Part shown: piece by piece, positions 18,750 through 28,861 of the stretch | Layout of the letters: every line of letters starts with the position of its first letter | How positions within the stretch are numbered: the stretch's first letter is position 1 | The notes under the pieces: model-generated | Seen by the model: only the letters and a program-made list of their open reading frames with translations | Database searches by the model: none | Told to the model about the DNA's origin: nothing | Position numbers and translations under genes: made by a program | Assembly (NCBI RefSeq): GCF_902459725.1 | Contig: NZ_CABPSH010000001.1 | Coordinates: forward strand, 744,001 to 808,000 | From: Pandoraea eparura | GTDB lineage: Bacteria; Pseudomonadota; Gammaproteobacteria; Burkholderiales; Burkholderiaceae | Length of the DNA: 64,000 nt | Direction: 5' to 3'

Positions 18750-20875
18750 TGAGCACCGCACAACGCACCCTGCTGGTCGAACTGCTGACCGAAGAACTGC
18801 CGCCGAAGGCGCTGGCGCGTCTGGGCGACGCGTTCGCCGACGGCATTGCCCACGGCCTGCGCACGCGCGGCCTGACCACGGACGCCAGCGTCGTCACGCC
18901 GTACGCCACGCCGCGCCGCCTGGCTGTCACGATCTCGAACACACTCGAGCGTGCCCCGGATGCGACCCTCCGCGTCAAGGTGCTGCCGGTCTCCGTCGGC
19001 CTCGACGCCAACGGCAACCCGACGCCACCGCTCGCGAAGAAGCTGGCTGCCATGGGCTTTGCCGACCTGCCGGTTGCCAGCCTGGAGCGCGCGATGGACG
19101 GCAAGGCCGAAGCCTTCTTCCACACCTACACGGCCGCGGGCGCCCAACTGGGCGACGCGCTGCAAGCGGCGCTCGACGAGACGCTCGGCAAGCTGCCGAT
19201 CCCGAAGGTCATGAGCTACCAGCGCCCGGACGGCGAGACGGTGCAGTTCGTGCGCCCGGTGCACGGCCTGATCGCGCTGCACGGCGACACCGTCGTGCCC
19301 GCCACGGCCATCGGCCTGGCCTCGGGCAACCGGACCCTGGGGCATCGCTTCCTGTCGTCGGGCGACGTCGTCGTCGCTCATGCCGATGCCTACGCCTCGA
19401 CGCTCGCGTCCGAAGGCAAGGTGCTCGCCAGCTTTGCGGATCGCCGCGACGCCATTCGCACGCAACTGCTTGACGCTGCCGGCAGCGATCACGTGATCAT
19501 GCCCGACGCGCTGCTCGATGAAGTGACCGCCCTCGTCGAATGGCCCGCGATTTACGCCTGCCACTTCGAGGAAGTCTTCCTCTCGGTGCCGCAGGAATGT
19601 CTGATTCTCACGATGCAGACGAACCAGAAGTACTTCGCGCTCACCGACAAGCCGCTCGCCGAGGGTGGTCGCCTGACGAACCGCTTCCTGATCGTCTCCA
19701 ACATCGCCACCGATGCGCCCGAGCAAATCGTCACGGGTAACGAGCGCGTGGTGCGTCCGCGCCTGGCCGATGCGAAGTTCTTCTTCGAGCAGGACAAGAA
19801 GAAGCCGCTCGCGGACCGCGTGCCGCAACTCGCGAACGTCGTCTATCACAACAAGCTGGGCTCGCAGTTCGAGCGCACGCAGCGCCTGGTGCGACTGGCC
19901 GGTGCCATCGCGCAGATGCTCGGCGGCACCGACCCGAACGCCGTCGCGCTGGCCGAACGTGGCGCCCTGCTGGCCAAGGCCGACCTGCTGACCGATATGG
20001 TCGGTGAGTTCCCCGAGCTGCAAGGCACGATGGGCACGTATTACGCGCGTCACGATGGCGAAGCGGACGATGTCGCGCGCGCCTGTTCGGAGCATTACCA
20101 ACCGCGCTTCGCCGGCGACGCCCTGCCCGCGAGCAACACCGGCCTTGTGGTGGCGCTGGCCGACAAGCTCGAAACGCTCGTCGGCATCTGGGGCATCGGC
20201 CTGCAACCGACCGGGGAGAAAGACCCGTTCGCGCTGCGCCGCCATGCGCTGGGGATCGTGCGCATGCTCGTCGAGCGACGTCTTCCGGTCATGTTGTCGG
20301 ACCTGCTGAACGTGACCTACCAGCAATTCACGTCGGGGGTCGCCGGCGACGCCTACCTGAGCGACGTCTACCAGTTCTTGCTCGATCGCCTGCGCGGCTA
20401 TCTGCGTGAGCGGGGCTACGCGGCCAACGAAATCGAGGCCGTGCTGGTGTCGCCGTCGATCTATCTCGATCTGAGCGATCTGATCGAGCGCCTGGAGGCC
20501 GTGCGCGCCTTCTCGGCACTGCCGCAAGCCGAAGCGCTTGCCGCCGCGAACAAGCGCATCGGCAACATCCTGAAGAAGACGGCGCCGCCGCCCGAGGGCG
20601 TCATCGCGGCGTCGCTGCTGGTCGAGCCGGCCGAGCAAGCGCTCGCCGCCGCCCTGGACAAGGTCACGCCGGTGGTGGAGGCCAAGTTCAGGGCGCACGA
20701 GTATGCGCAAGCCCTGTCCGCGCTGGCCGAGCTGCGCGATGCGGTCGACGCGTTCTTCAACGAAGTGATGGTGATGGCCGACGACGAGGCACTGCGCAAC
20801 AATCGCCTCGCCCTGCTCAGCCATCTGCATTTGAAGATGAACCTCGTGGCCGATCTCTCGAAGCTCGCCGCTTAA
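18746..20875 (+). CDS. glyS: Glycyl-tRNA synthetase beta subunit
   Basis: 709 residues (E. coli 689). Provides tRNA recognition; the HD-like middle and the C-terminal anticodon-binding DALR-type domain are expected at these positions. N-terminus [15 protein letters not shown] is the family hallmark. The start may be either of two adjacent ATG codons (18746 or 18749); the former gives an ATGA overlap with glyQ. Followed 32 bases later by gmhB. Confidence 0.98.
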
Positions 20876-20907
20876 GCACGGCCCACTGTCCCGGAAGCCC
20901 GTTCGTC

Positions 20908-21501
20908 ATGGATTCGCGTAAAGATCGCACCCCCGGCCCCGCCGCCCGCAAGCTTGTGATTCTCGACCGGGACGGCGTCATCAATGCCGACTCGGATCAG
21001 TTCATCAAGTCCACGGATGAGTGGGTGCCGCTGCCCGGCAGTCTGGAGGCCATCGGCCGTCTGAATCAGGCCAGCTACCGGGTCGTCGTGGCGACGAACC
21101 AGTCGGGCGTGGGACGTGGGCTGTTCGACATGGCAACATTGGGCGCCATGCACACGAAAATGTCGAAGCTGGCCGTCGCCGCAGGCGGTCGCATCGACGC
21201 CGTGTTCTTCTGCCCGCATACCGCCGCGGACGCCTGCGATTGTCGCAAGCCGAAGCCCGGCTTGTTCCAGGAAATCGCGCGTCGCTATGAGATCGACCTG
21301 ACCGGCGTGCCGGCCGTGGGCGACTCGCTGCGCGATTTGCAGGCGGCAGCGGCGGTGGGGGCGCGTCCGCACCTGGTGCTGACCGGCAAGGGCAAGAAAA
21401 CACTCGCCGCGGGCAACCTGCCCGAAGGCACGCGTGTGCACGACAGTCTGCAAGCGTTTGTGAACGACCTGCTCGCCGACGAGGACGCCAAGAGCGTGTG
21501 A
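20908..21501 (+). CDS. gmhB: D-glycero-beta-D-manno-heptose-1,7-bisphosphate 7-phosphatase
   Basis: 197 residues. HAD-family phosphatase in ADP-heptose synthesis for the LPS inner core. Catalytic DxD at Asp20 and Asp22 (ILDRDGVIN); motif II in VVATNQSGVGRG; the structural zinc site is complete with Cys102, His104, Cys110 and Cys112 (CPHTAADACDC). Motif IV is at GDSLRDLQAA. Located between glyS and plsC, as in other Burkholderiales. Confidence 0.96.
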   Translation: MDSRKDRTPGPAARKLVILDRDGVINADSDQFIKSTDEWVPLPGSLEAIGRLNQASYRVVVATNQSGVGRGLFDMATLGAMHTKMSKLAVAAGGRIDAVFFCPHTAADACDCRKPKPGLFQEIARRYEIDLTGVPAVGDSLRDLQAAAAVGARPHLVLTGKGKKTLAAGNLPEGTRVHDSLQAFVNDLLADEDAKSV

Positions 21502-21592
21502 CGGGCGCAGCGATCGCCCGCCACATGACCCAGGATGCGCATCCGCGCACGTAGGACAATCGCTCCGGCACCCTATTTCAGACCCAGACCCG

Positions 21593-22396
21593 ATGCTGCA
21601 ACTTCGTTCGATTCTCTTCTTCATCTTCCAGATCGTCTGGACGATTCCCTACGCGATCGTCTGCTTCATCTCGTTCCCGTTCCTCTCGCGCGTAAGACGC
21701 TACTGGGTCGCGGCGGGCTGGTGCAAGGTCGTCATCTGGGTCGGCGACAAGCTGTGTGGCATGCGCTACCGCGTCATCGGCTGGGAAAATCTGCCGGAGA
21801 CGCCCGCGGTCCTGCTGTCGAAGCATCAGTCGGCCTGGGAGACAGTCGCGCTACCGGCACTCATGCCGCGTCCGCTGTGTTTCGTATTCAAGCGCGAGCT
21901 GCTCTATGTGCCGTTCTTCGGCTGGGCGCTGGGCCTGCTCAGCATGATCCACATCAATCGCAGCAAGGGCACCGACGCATTTCAGTCGGTCGTGGCGCAG
22001 GGGCGCGAGCGTCTGGCCGAGGGATCGTGGATCATCATGTTCCCGGAAGGCACGCGAACGAAAACCGGCTCACGCAACAAGTACAAGTCGGGCGGCGCCC
22101 GCCTCGCGGTGGCGACCAGCGCCCCAGTCGTGCCCATCGCGCACAATGCGGGACGCGTCTGGCCGCGCAACTCGTTCGTGAAATACCCCGGGGAAGTGAT
22201 CGTATCGATCGGGCCGGTCATCGAGACGGCAGGCCGTACGGCCGAGGCCGTCAACGCCGATGTGGCGGAATGGATCGAGCGCGAGATGGTGCGCATCGAC
22301 CCGAGCGCCTATACGGCAAAAGCGGCGAAAGCCGCGCCACATTCGTCGGATGCCTCCGGTTCATCGGACAAACCCGACACCACGCCACGGACCTGA
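21593..22396 (+). CDS. plsC: 1-acyl-sn-glycerol-3-phosphate acyltransferase
   Basis: 267 residues. Makes phosphatidic acid from lysophosphatidic acid at the inner membrane. Two hydrophobic segments near the N-terminus anchor it. Acyltransferase motif I is H-x4-E (His78, Glu83 in SKHQSAWET) rather than the common H-x4-D, and motif III FPEGTRT is at 150-156. The C-terminal ~35 residues are an Ala/Ser-rich tail. Preceded by a 91-base gap, followed 22 bases later by the metallopeptidase gene. Confidence 0.95.
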   Translation: MLQLRSILFFIFQIVWTIPYAIVCFISFPFLSRVRRYWVAAGWCKVVIWVGDKLCGMRYRVIGWENLPETPAVLLSKHQSAWETVALPALMPRPLCFVFKRELLYVPFFGWALGLLSMIHINRSKGTDAFQSVVAQGRERLAEGSWIIMFPEGTRTKTGSRNKYKSGGARLAVATSAPVVPIAHNAGRVWPRNSFVKYPGEVIVSIGPVIETAGRTAEAVNADVAEWIEREMVRIDPSAYTAKAAKAAPHSSDASGSSDKPDTTPRT

Positions 22397-22418
22397 CGCC
22401 ACCTCCCGAGACCGTCTC

Positions 22419-23360
22419 ATGTCGAAAGTTCAACCCGCTATGCGCGACACCCGCTCCCGGCATGAGACCGCTGTTCCCCAGATGGAACTCGATCTGTTCG
22501 GCAACCCGGCGGCCGAAGCGAATGGCGTGGCCACCGACGTGCCCGGCCCCTCGGCGGCATTGAACCCGTCAACCATGGATACGAGCCCACTTCAGGGGCC
22601 TACTTCAGGGGGCATGGGTCCGCGTCGCCAGCCCGGCACCGGCGAACGCGTGATCGTGCTCGACGGCCATGCCATCTACTACCGATTCAAACGCTCCTCA
22701 CGACGCACCATCGGCTTCATGATCGACGAATCGGGACTCGCCGTTACGGCCCCGCGCTGGGTCACGCTGGCAGATGTCGAGGCAGCCGTCGTCGAGAAGA
22801 AACGCTGGATCTTCAACAAGATCGCCGAATTTCGCGACCGTGCCGCGCGTCGCGTCATTCCGCGCGTGATCTGGGCGGACGCCGCCACACTCCCGTACCT
22901 TGGCCACACGCTGACGATTCGGCTCGGCGCAAGCGCACGTGCGGCAGAGTACGATATTCACACACATACGCTTTGGCTCGATCTGCCACCGCAAGCGGCA
23001 CCGGAACAGATGCGCGATCGTGTGCAAGGCTGGCTGCAACAGGAAGCCCGCAAACTCTTCACGACACGGCTGGAGGTCTACGGCGAGCGCTTGGGCGTGC
23101 GTCATTCGGCGCTCGGACTGTCGTCGGCCACAACGCGCTGGGGCAGTTGCAGCGCCGACGGGCGCATCCGCTTGAACTGGCGGCTGATCCACTTCCCGCT
23201 GGGCGTGATCGATTACGTGGTCGCGCACGAACTCGCGCATTTGAAGGAGATGAACCACGGGCCGCGTTTCTGGCAAGCCGTGGCCTCGATCTTCCCGGAA
23301 TTTGAGGCCGCGCGCGACACCCTCAAGTCGCATGCGCCGGAGTGGCTACCCGAATTCTGA
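22419..23360 (+). CDS. YgjP-type M48-like metallopeptidase (SprT/WLM superfamily)
   Basis: 313 residues counted from MSKVQPAM. The C-terminal ~235 residues are the YgjP/DUF45 domain: the zinc site HELAH (His270, Glu271, His274) with the third ligand His280 in MNHGPRFW, and the typical ATTRWGSCS box upstream. A zinc peptidase is expected; substrates are unknown. The first ~75 residues (Pro/Gly/Ser/Thr-rich) are a variable extension and may be partly overcalled; alternative in-frame ATG codons lie at MRDTR and MELDLF. Likely cotranscribed with plsC. Confidence 0.88.
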   Translation: MSKVQPAMRDTRSRHETAVPQMELDLFGNPAAEANGVATDVPGPSAALNPSTMDTSPLQGPTSGGMGPRRQPGTGERVIVLDGHAIYYRFKRSSRRTIGFMIDESGLAVTAPRWVTLADVEAAVVEKKRWIFNKIAEFRDRAARRVIPRVIWADAATLPYLGHTLTIRLGASARAAEYDIHTHTLWLDLPPQAAPEQMRDRVQGWLQQEARKLFTTRLEVYGERLGVRHSALGLSSATTRWGSCSADGRIRLNWRLIHFPLGVIDYVVAHELAHLKEMNHGPRFWQAVASIFPEFEAARDTLKSHAPEWLPEF

Positions 23361-23471
23361 TCGGTCTGTCGCACCCGATCATCAGAATAATTCAATGCCG
23401 CGTGAATGCGGCTCAGTTGCATGGGCACGAGTACAATCGAATCCTCGTTGTCCCCATCGGTAAAAAACACC

Positions 23472-23873
23472 ATGCGAATGCTTCATACCATGCTGCGCGT
23501 CGGCGACCTGCAGCGCTCGATCGATTTCTACACGCGCGTGCTCGGCATGCAACTGCTGCGTCAGAGCGAGAATCCCGAGTACAAGTACACGCTGGCCTTT
23601 GTCGGCTATGGCGCCGAGTCGGAGAACACCGTGCTCGAACTGACCTATAACTGGGGCGTAGAAAAGTACGAAATCGGCACCGCGTTCGGTCATCTGGCCG
23701 TCGAAGTCGACGATGCCTACGCCGCCTGCGACACGATCCGTGCGGCCGGCGGCAAGGTCAGCCGCGAAGCCGGTCCCGTCAAGGGTGGCACCACGGTCAT
23801 CGCTTTCGTCGAAGATCCAGACGGCTACAAGATTGAATTGATCCAGAAGCACTCGGCCAAGGGCGGCCTGTAA
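23472..23873 (+). CDS. gloA: Lactoylglutathione lyase (glyoxalase I)
   Basis: 133 residues, the size of the Ni-dependent E. coli enzyme. Converts the methylglyoxal-glutathione hemithioacetal to S-lactoylglutathione. All four metal ligands are in place: His5, Glu56, His74, Glu122. The short loop pattern ([14 protein letters not shown]) is that of the Ni/Co class. Start at [10 protein letters not shown]; a longer ORF upstream is rejected because family members begin here. The gene has its own 111-base upstream gap. Confidence 0.97.
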   Translation: MRMLHTMLRVGDLQRSIDFYTRVLGMQLLRQSENPEYKYTLAFVGYGAESENTVLELTYNWGVEKYEIGTAFGHLAVEVDDAYAACDTIRAAGGKVSREAGPVKGGTTVIAFVEDPDGYKIELIQKHSAKGGL

Positions 23874-23902
23874 GGTCTGACAAGCGGAGCGCGCTACCGT
23901 GA

Positions 23903-23927
23903 CGGCCGCCCATTCATACGGCGGCCG
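23903..23927 (+). terminator. Perfect GC hairpin after gloA
   Basis: CGGCCGCC (23903-23910) and GGCGGCCG (23920-23927) pair exactly around a 9-base loop in the gap between the convergent gloA and rubredoxin genes. There is no U-tract on either strand, so it may end transcription only weakly or protect the 3' end. Confidence 0.4.
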
Positions 23928-23984
23928 ATGCCTTCAATGACCCGACATCGTCCCGGGTTCCTCCGCGCGGATCCGCGCAATGCC

Positions 23985-24422
23985 TCAGCACTCCACCATC
24001 GCGAAGTCCTCCTTGCCTACGTCGCATAGCGGGCAACGCCAGTCTTCCGGCACGTCTTCCCAGCGGGTTCCGGGGGCGATGCCGTCGTCTGGACAGCCGA
24101 GCGCCTCGTCATAAATCCAGCCACAGATCACGCAAACCCATTGGCGGTAGGTGGGCGCCATCTCCCCCGGCAAGACAGGCGTCACGCCATCGTCTCGCGT
24201 CGATTCGGTCGTCTGCATCGCCCCCGGATCGAGCAGCGTAAATACGAGCGGTGCTTCGGTGCCCAAGGCATCGTGTCCCGATTGTCCTAAATGCGATTGC
24301 AGCGCGGCGAGCAGCGCCTGCGCCTCGTCGCGCGTGAGATCGATCCAGTACGGATCACCAGCCCCATCATTGAGTCGTGACGGGGAGAACTGAAGTTCGA
24401 CGGCTGAGCCTTTCTTGTACAT
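23985..24422 (-). CDS. Rubredoxin with N-terminal extension
   Basis: 145 residues. The C-terminal ~50 residues are a complete rubredoxin: Cys97 and Cys100 (CVICG) and Cys130 and Cys133 (CPLC) for one Fe(Cys)4 centre, with the conserved [25 protein letters not shown] core. The preceding ~90 residues, including [19 protein letters not shown], are not part of a classical 55-residue rubredoxin and I do not recognise them. Electron carrier in the cytosol; partner unknown. Start at [10 protein letters not shown]; longer in-frame ORFs extend into the divergent promoter region. No clear ribosome binding site. Confidence 0.88.
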   Translation of the reverse strand: MYKKGSAVELQFSPSRLNDGAGDPYWIDLTRDEAQALLAALQSHLGQSGHDALGTEAPLVFTLLDPGAMQTTESTRDDGVTPVLPGEMAPTYRQWVCVICGWIYDEALGCPDDGIAPGTRWEDVPEDWRCPLCDVGKEDFAMVEC

Positions 24423-24659
24423 GCGCGGGGTTGCAGAAATTGACGGCGGGGTGGGCACAATGGCCCGCGGAGCATTGTATCGACGCGGCGCAGAGCAATA
24501 AACCCGTAAAACGGGGAGACATTGTGTCGAGCCGCGCAACAATGCTGTGCGCATTACCCATGTTGCCTGCACCAGAATGATGCCCTGGTGTGCCGGATCG
24601 GAGACAATGAGCCACCCAGCGCATCGTGCTCACGATGCCTCGCCATCCAAACCAACGTC

Positions 24660-25550
24660 ATGAAATCCACACCGCGTCCGATCGATGCCGCCGCGCTCGC
24701 CATCATGTTTGGCCTATGTGCGGTATGGGGCGGCCAGCAGGTCGCCGTCAAGCTGGCGGTGCCCGTCGTGCCTCCCGTGCTGCAGGCGGGCCTGCGCTCC
24801 CTGATCGCGACCGTGCTGGTCGGCGGCTGGATGCTGTGGCGTCGTCAGAAGCTCATCACGGGCGACGGTACCTTGCCGGCGGGCCTGCTCGCGGGCGTTC
24901 TCTTTTCGCTGGAATTCCTCTGTATCTTCGTCGGTCTGACGCACACAACCGCCTCGCGCATGGCCGTCTTCCTGTACTCGGCCCCCTGCTTCACCGCCAT
25001 CGGCCTGCACTGGACGGTGCCGAGCGAACGGTTGCGGCCGATGCAATGGCTCGGCATGGCCATCGCCTTCTGTGGCATCGTCGTGGCCTTCTCGGACGGC
25101 GGCGGCTCGAACCTCGCAACCACGTGGCCCGGCGACCTGTTGGGCCTGCTCGCCGGCGTGTTCTGGGGCATGACGACGGTGATCGTCCGGGCGTCGCGAC
25201 TGGCCAGCGCCGCGCCGTCGAAGACGCTGCTCTACCAACTCGCCGTTTCGGCCGTATTGCTGTGCGCGCTGGCACTCGGCACCGGAAACGTGCACGTCGG
25301 CCCGATGACGGTCACGACGTGGGTGAGCCTCGCCTATCAGTCCATCGGCGTGGCGTTTGCGAGCTACCTGATCTGGTTCGGAATGCTGACGCGCTACAGC
25401 GCCGCCCGTCTCGCGTCGTTCTCGTTCCTGAGCCCGCTCTTCGGTGTGACGTTCGGCGTGCTGGTGCTCGGCGAATCGGTCGGCTGGCGCTTTGCGGGTG
25501 CGGTCGTGCTGGTATTCGCCGGGATCAGCCTGGTGAACCGGCGCCACTGA
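24660..25550 (+). CDS. EamA/DMT-family transporter
   Basis: 296 residues with about ten hydrophobic segments in two EamA repeats, typical of drug/metabolite exporters (RhtA/YdcZ-like). Substrate cannot be predicted. Starts at MKSTPRP; divergent from the rubredoxin gene with a 237-base shared upstream region. Its last 26 bases overlap the 3' end of rsmA on the other strand, a convergent overlap. Confidence 0.9.
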   Translation: MKSTPRPIDAAALAIMFGLCAVWGGQQVAVKLAVPVVPPVLQAGLRSLIATVLVGGWMLWRRQKLITGDGTLPAGLLAGVLFSLEFLCIFVGLTHTTASRMAVFLYSAPCFTAIGLHWTVPSERLRPMQWLGMAIAFCGIVVAFSDGGGSNLATTWPGDLLGLLAGVFWGMTTVIVRASRLASAAPSKTLLYQLAVSAVLLCALALGTGNVHVGPMTVTTWVSLAYQSIGVAFASYLIWFGMLTRYSAARLASFSFLSPLFGVTFGVLVLGESVGWRFAGAVVLVFAGISLVNRRH

Positions 25551-26358
25551 TCGCGCGCGAAAGCGTTACGTATTCATCGACCGGAACGTCCTCGGCGCGA
25601 CGGGTGAGATCGAATCCGAGTGCGTCGAAATCGACACGGTCGCGGTAACTGTGGAGCGTGTTGCGCAGCATCTTGCGGCGCTGGGAGAACGCCTGCGCCA
25701 CCACGGCCTCGAACACGTCCAGATCGACCTGCGGCAGGTCCGCCACCGCACGCGGGATCATCCGCACCACGGCCGAGTCGACCTTCGGCGGCGGATTGAA
25801 TGCCTGCGGTGGCACGTCGAGCACCTTGTCCATCCAGTAGCGGTACTGGAGCATGACCGAGAGCCGGCTGTAGTTGCTCGACCCCGCCGGCGCGACCATG
25901 CGCTCGACGACTTCGTCCTGAAGCATGAAGTGCTGATCGCGCACGAGCGCCGCGTAGCGCATCAGATGAAACAGCAGCGGGCTGGAGATGTTGTACGGCA
26001 AGTTACCGACAATGCGCAACGGGGCTTCGTCTCGACGATCCGCCGGCACGAGGGATCCGAAGTCGAAGTCCAGCGCATCGCCCGCGTGCACACTCACGCG
26101 CTCGCCGAACTTGCGCGTGAGCCGCGCGACCAGGTCACGGTCGAGTTCGACCACATGCAGATGGGCGAGCCACTCGGTGAGCGGCGTGGTCAACGCCCCC
26201 AGTCCTGGCCCGATCTCAACCATCAGGTCGTCGGTGCGCGGCGAGATCGCGCCCACGATCGCGTCGATCACGCCCATGTCGACGAGAAAATTCTGGCCAA
26301 AACGTTTGCGCGCCACGTGGCCCTGTTGGACGCCCGTGCGCTTCGATGCGCTACTCAT
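25525..26358 (-). CDS. rsmA: 16S rRNA (adenine1518/1519-N6) dimethyltransferase
   Basis: 277 residues. Dimethylates A1518 and A1519 late in 30S assembly. SAM motif [14 protein letters not shown] and the catalytic [12 protein letters not shown] block are present, as is the start block [11 protein letters not shown]. Starts 10 bases after pdxA and ends the lptD-surA-pdxA-rsmA operon. Confidence 0.97.
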   Translation of the reverse strand: MSSASKRTGVQQGHVARKRFGQNFLVDMGVIDAIVGAISPRTDDLMVEIGPGLGALTTPLTEWLAHLHVVELDRDLVARLTRKFGERVSVHAGDALDFDFGSLVPADRRDEAPLRIVGNLPYNISSPLLFHLMRYAALVRDQHFMLQDEVVERMVAPAGSSNYSRLSVMLQYRYWMDKVLDVPPQAFNPPPKVDSAVVRMIPRAVADLPQVDLDVFEAVVAQAFSQRRKMLRNTLHSYRDRVDFDALGFDLTRRAEDVPVDEYVTLSRAISGAGSPG

Positions 26359-26368
26359 GAAAAATTCC

Positions 26369-27448
26369 TTATGAACGCGGTTGTGCGGCGTGCGGATCGC
26401 CGCTCGCGCCTGCGGTCAATGATGCGTGTGTCGCGGCGTTGGTCGCCATCGTGGCGGCCGTGCGCAAGGCTTCGAGCAGGCTGCCGCTCTCGGCTTGGCC
26501 GGTGCCCGCGAGGTCGAGTGCCGTGCCGTGATCGACCGACGTGCGAATGATCGGCAGGCCAAGTGTGATGTTCACGCCGGCGCCGAAGCTCGCGTACTTA
26601 AGCACCGGCAGCCCTTGGTCGTGATACATCGCGAGGACCGCATCGGCCCCTTCGAGATGGCGCGGCTGGAACAGCGTATCGGCGGGATACGGGCCACGGG
26701 CATCGATGCCGGCGGCGCGCGCGTCATCCAGTGCCGGTGTGATGACGTCGATTTCTTCGCGCCCGAGGTAGCCCGACTCGCCCGCATGCGGGTTGAGTCC
26801 GGTCACGAGAATGCGCGGACGCGTCACACCGAAATGACGCATCAGATCCTGGTTGAGGATGACGAGGGTTTGCAGCAGATCATCGCGACGAATCGCGCCG
26901 GGGACCTGCGCGAGCGGCAGATGCGTCGTCGCCAGCGCCACGCGCAGTCCGCCGCCGGCGAGCATCATCACGACACGTGGCGTGCCGGTGCGCTCGGCGA
27001 GATATTCGGTGTGGCCTGTGAAGGCCACGCCGCAATCGTTGATCGTGCTCTTTTGCAGCGGCGCCGTGACGACGGCGTCATAGGCGCCGGCCAGCGCGCC
27101 GTCGATGGCGTCGTCGAGCAGCGCCAACACGTAATGGCCGTTGGCCGCATCGAGACGGCCCGGCCGCGCCGGGACGGCGAGCGGATGGTGCACGACACGC
27201 ACACGGCCGCCGGCCAGCAGCGCCTGCCAGGCATCGCCCAGCCCTACGGCCTGCGCACGCGTTGCAAGCAGCGAGGTATCGCCGAGCACGGCAAACTGGC
27301 AATGGGCAAGGCAGGCATCGACGCCGACGTCGGTGGCACCTCCCGACGGGGTCAGGCACTTCACGAGCGCCTGCACCGTCAACTCTGGCCCGACGCCCGC
27401 CGGTTCACCCGTGGTGATGGCGAGGACGAAGGACCGGTCGGAAGTCAT
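26369..27448 (-). CDS. pdxA: 4-hydroxythreonine-4-phosphate dehydrogenase
   Basis: 359 residues (E. coli 329; the extra length is in the N-terminal third and C-terminal tail). NAD-dependent step in deoxyxylulose-5-phosphate-dependent vitamin B6 synthesis. The three zinc ligands align at His176, His221 and His276, each exactly 10 residues later than in E. coli. Follows surA by 45 bases. Confidence 0.96.
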   Translation of the reverse strand: MTSDRSFVLAITTGEPAGVGPELTVQALVKCLTPSGGATDVGVDACLAHCQFAVLGDTSLLATRAQAVGLGDAWQALLAGGRVRVVHHPLAVPARPGRLDAANGHYVLALLDDAIDGALAGAYDAVVTAPLQKSTINDCGVAFTGHTEYLAERTGTPRVVMMLAGGGLRVALATTHLPLAQVPGAIRRDDLLQTLVILNQDLMRHFGVTRPRILVTGLNPHAGESGYLGREEIDVITPALDDARAAGIDARGPYPADTLFQPRHLEGADAVLAMYHDQGLPVLKYASFGAGVNITLGLPIIRTSVDHGTALDLAGTGQAESGSLLEALRTAATMATNAATHASLTAGASGDPHAAQPRS

Positions 27449-27493
27449 GCCTGAGCGCAGAAGAGAGGGGGAGCGAAATGTCTCACGTCGCGC

Positions 27494-28861
27494 TTACTGC
27501 TGCGCGTTGTTGAGACGATAGTCGACATAAGCGCTGTCGCGCAGTTGCTGCAACCAGTCGCGGTACTGCTGCTCGGCCTTGCGACCCCGCAGTTCCTGCA
27601 TCGCGACATTGCGCTCCTGATCGCCCGAGACCTGCGTCTCGCGATGACCCAGCACCTGAATCAGGTGATAGCCATATTCCGAGCGCACCGGGTCGCTGAT
27701 CTGACCGTCCTTGAGTTCGGACATCGCGCGCTCGAACGCCGGCACCGTCTCGCCCGGCGAGATCCAGCCGAGATCGCCGCCCTGCGATGCCGAGCCGTCC
27801 ACCGAGAACTGTCGCGCGTAGTCGGCGAAATCGCCCTTGCCCGCTTCAATCTTTGCCTTGATGTCGAGCAGCTTTTGACGTGCCTGCGCTTCGGACACGC
27901 CGTCGCCCACCCGGATCAGGATGTGGCGCGCGTGGATCTGCGGCACGGTCATGCCCTGCTCGCCCCCTTGCTTGCGGGTCTCGACGAGCTTGATGACGTG
28001 GAATCCGTTGTTGCTGCGAAGCACCTGCGGCACCACCGTCCCCGGCTGCAGCTTCTGGATCTGCGTCAGATAAAGATCGGGAATGCGCTCGGGAATGCGA
28101 AAGCCCATGTCGCCACCGTTGGCGGCGTCGGAGGCGTCCGAATACTGCTTCGCGAGTGCTGCGAAGTCTGCGCCGGCTTTCGCCTTGTCCAGCGCTTCGC
28201 CGGCCTTCTTCTGCGCTGCGCTCACCTGATCGGGCGTGGCGCCTTCGGGCAGCTTCACCAGGATTTCGCTCAGACGGTATTCGGTCTCCGACGGCGCCGC
28301 CGTGGCACCGCGCTGAGCGGCGAGGAAGGTGTTGATTTCCGAGTCGCTGACCTGCACCTGGCTGTCGACTTCACGATCGCGCAAACGCGCCATCAGGATC
28401 TGTTCGCGCACTTCCTTGCGGAACGCATCCCAGGGCACCCCGGCCTGCGACAGACGCGCCTTGTACTGATCGACGCTCAGGTGATTGTCGGCGGCAATAC
28501 GCTGAAGGGCCTGCTCAACGTCGGCATCCTTCACGACGATGCCGTCTTCCTTCGCCCGCTGGAGTTGCACCTGCGTGACGATCATTTGCTCGAGCACCTG
28601 CCGCTGCAGCAAATCGGCGTCCGGAATCGGGCGCTTGGCGAGCGTGAGCTGGTGCTTGGCCTCCTCGATACGCGTGTCGAGCTCCTTGCGGGTAATCACG
28701 CTGTCGTTGACCACGGCCACGATGGAATCGACCGGGCGGGCGGACGAGGCCGGCGCACCCACGACACGGCTACCGACCGGCGCCGGCTGGGCCATCGCCA
28801 CCCCGGCAGCGAGACACAGGCTCGCCAGCAGCGAGGCACGCTTCACAAACATGTCATTCAT
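27494..28861 (-). CDS. surA: Periplasmic chaperone SurA (peptidyl-prolyl isomerase)
   Basis: 455 residues. Escorts outer-membrane proteins, LptD among them, to the BAM complex. Signal peptide with cleavage near AMA-QPAP (about residue 24); N-terminal chaperone region to ~190, then two parvulin domains at about 195-295 and 307-410, both near complete. The start used overlaps the lptD stop by 8 bases; a second ATG three codons later, at 28852, would follow the lptD stop by one base and gives a better signal-peptide N-terminus (MFVKRASLL). Confidence 0.96.
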   Translation of the reverse strand: MNDMFVKRASLLASLCLAAGVAMAQPAPVGSRVVGAPASSARPVDSIVAVVNDSVITRKELDTRIEEAKHQLTLAKRPIPDADLLQRQVLEQMIVTQVQLQRAKEDGIVVKDADVEQALQRIAADNHLSVDQYKARLSQAGVPWDAFRKEVREQILMARLRDREVDSQVQVSDSEINTFLAAQRGATAAPSETEYRLSEILVKLPEGATPDQVSAAQKKAGEALDKAKAGADFAALAKQYSDASDAANGGDMGFRIPERIPDLYLTQIQKLQPGTVVPQVLRSNNGFHVIKLVETRKQGGEQGMTVPQIHARHILIRVGDGVSEAQARQKLLDIKAKIEAGKGDFADYARQFSVDGSASQGGDLGWISPGETVPAFERAMSELKDGQISDPVRSEYGYHLIQVLGHRETQVSGDQERNVAMQELRGRKAEQQYRDWLQQLRDSAYVDYRLNNAQQ

